Shown: positions 12,360 to 12,513 of the stretch, one piece after another
How positions within the stretch are numbered: position 1 is the first letter of the stretch
Layout: each line of letters starts with the position of its first letter
From: an uncultured Collinsella sp.
GTDB lineage: Bacteria > Actinomycetota > Coriobacteriia > Coriobacteriales > Coriobacteriaceae
NCBI GenBank assembly: GCA_900552735.1
Contig: USBA01000036.1
Coordinates: 1-12,513 of the forward strand
DNA: 12,513 bases
Direction of reading: 5' to 3'
Position numbers and translations under genes: made by a program
The notes under the pieces: model-generated
What the model was told of the DNA's origin: nothing
Database searches by the model: none
Seen by the model: only the letters and a program-made list of their open reading frames with translations

Positions 12360-12512
12360 CTAATCCATATCCGTCTTTGCCAGCAGCTCCTCGAGCGCAG
12401 GACGCACAATCCCTGTCAGCGCGCGATAGCCCTCGTCGTTGATATGAAGGCCGTCGCCCTCGCGATACAGCTCCTCGCGCTGGCGTCCGTCCTCATCAAA
12501 AAACGCAGGCGC
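12360..12512 (-). CDS. SGNH/GDSL-family hydrolase, C-terminal 50 residues (5' part outside window)
   Basis: A minus-strand frame enters from the right edge and stops at TAG 12362-12360. The visible part, ending LLAKTDMD, contains GDGLHINDEGYRALTGIV, the block V signature of SGNH esterases with the catalytic Asp and His (DGLH). The preceding FFDEDGRQREELYRE fits the approach to that block. These enzymes hydrolyse esters, often acetyl groups on sugars or lipids. It lies 9 bases upstream of the PTS IIB gene in the same direction, so a role in removing acyl groups from an imported carbohydrate is a reasonable inference. The catalytic serine (GDSL block) and oxyanion residues are outside the window. 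Confidence 0.8.
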   Translation of the reverse strand, partial: APAFFDEDGRQREELYREGDGLHINDEGYRALTGIVRPALEELLAKTDMD

Positions 12513-12513
12513 C

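Overview
The window is GC-rich, gene-dense bacterial chromosome. Protein style points to an actinobacterium of the class Coriobacteriia, most like Collinsella: a type IA topoisomerase with a Lys/Ala/Thr tail, a TatB with a long Ala/Pro/Glu linker, an AspT-type aminotransferase, a family II pyrophosphatase and a ROK glucokinase. The taxonomic call is inference from recall, not from a search. I see no tRNA, rRNA, CRISPR array, insertion sequence or prophage. No gene-free stretch exceeds 300 bases.

Layout. Bases 2-601 (+) hold the 3' part of a very acidic hypothetical protein that converges on a minus-strand block. Between them lie a three-armed hairpin element (619-678) and a bidirectional terminator (681-720). 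The minus-strand block reads, in transcription order, tatB (GTG start, 5872), tatC, hypA, hypB, topA (TTG start, 3337). tatB/tatC overlap by one base (TAATG) and tatC/hypA are 6 bases apart, with the hypA ribosome site inside the end of tatC, so at least these three look co-translated. hypB and topA follow with gaps of about 55 bases. The block joins protein export (Tat), nickel insertion (HypA/HypB) and DNA topology. Upstream lies a second minus-strand pair, an AspT-like aminotransferase followed by a stand-alone STAS anti-anti-sigma-like protein. An 84-aa unknown protein is transcribed divergently (+) from the aminotransferase.

The right half is minus-strand: nhaA (Na+/H+ antiporter), ppaC (Mn-dependent pyrophosphatase), a ROK glucokinase, a lactose/cellobiose-type PTS IIB protein, and the C-terminus of an SGNH/GDSL hydrolase running off the right edge. 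The last two form a tight operon closed by a strong terminator.

Most interesting non-coding signals: (1) three intergenic elements directly after stop codons (619-678, 8104-8132, 10858-10901), whose stems are unrelated in sequence. In two of them the loop is almost the same (GGGACGTTCYT); the third is a looser match. Two of the three carry an extra stem arm, so two alternative hairpins compete. (2) A strong intrinsic terminator only 33 bases upstream of the nhaA start codon, after a foldable 140-base stretch, which suggests a transcription attenuator or ion-responsive riboswitch for the antiporter.
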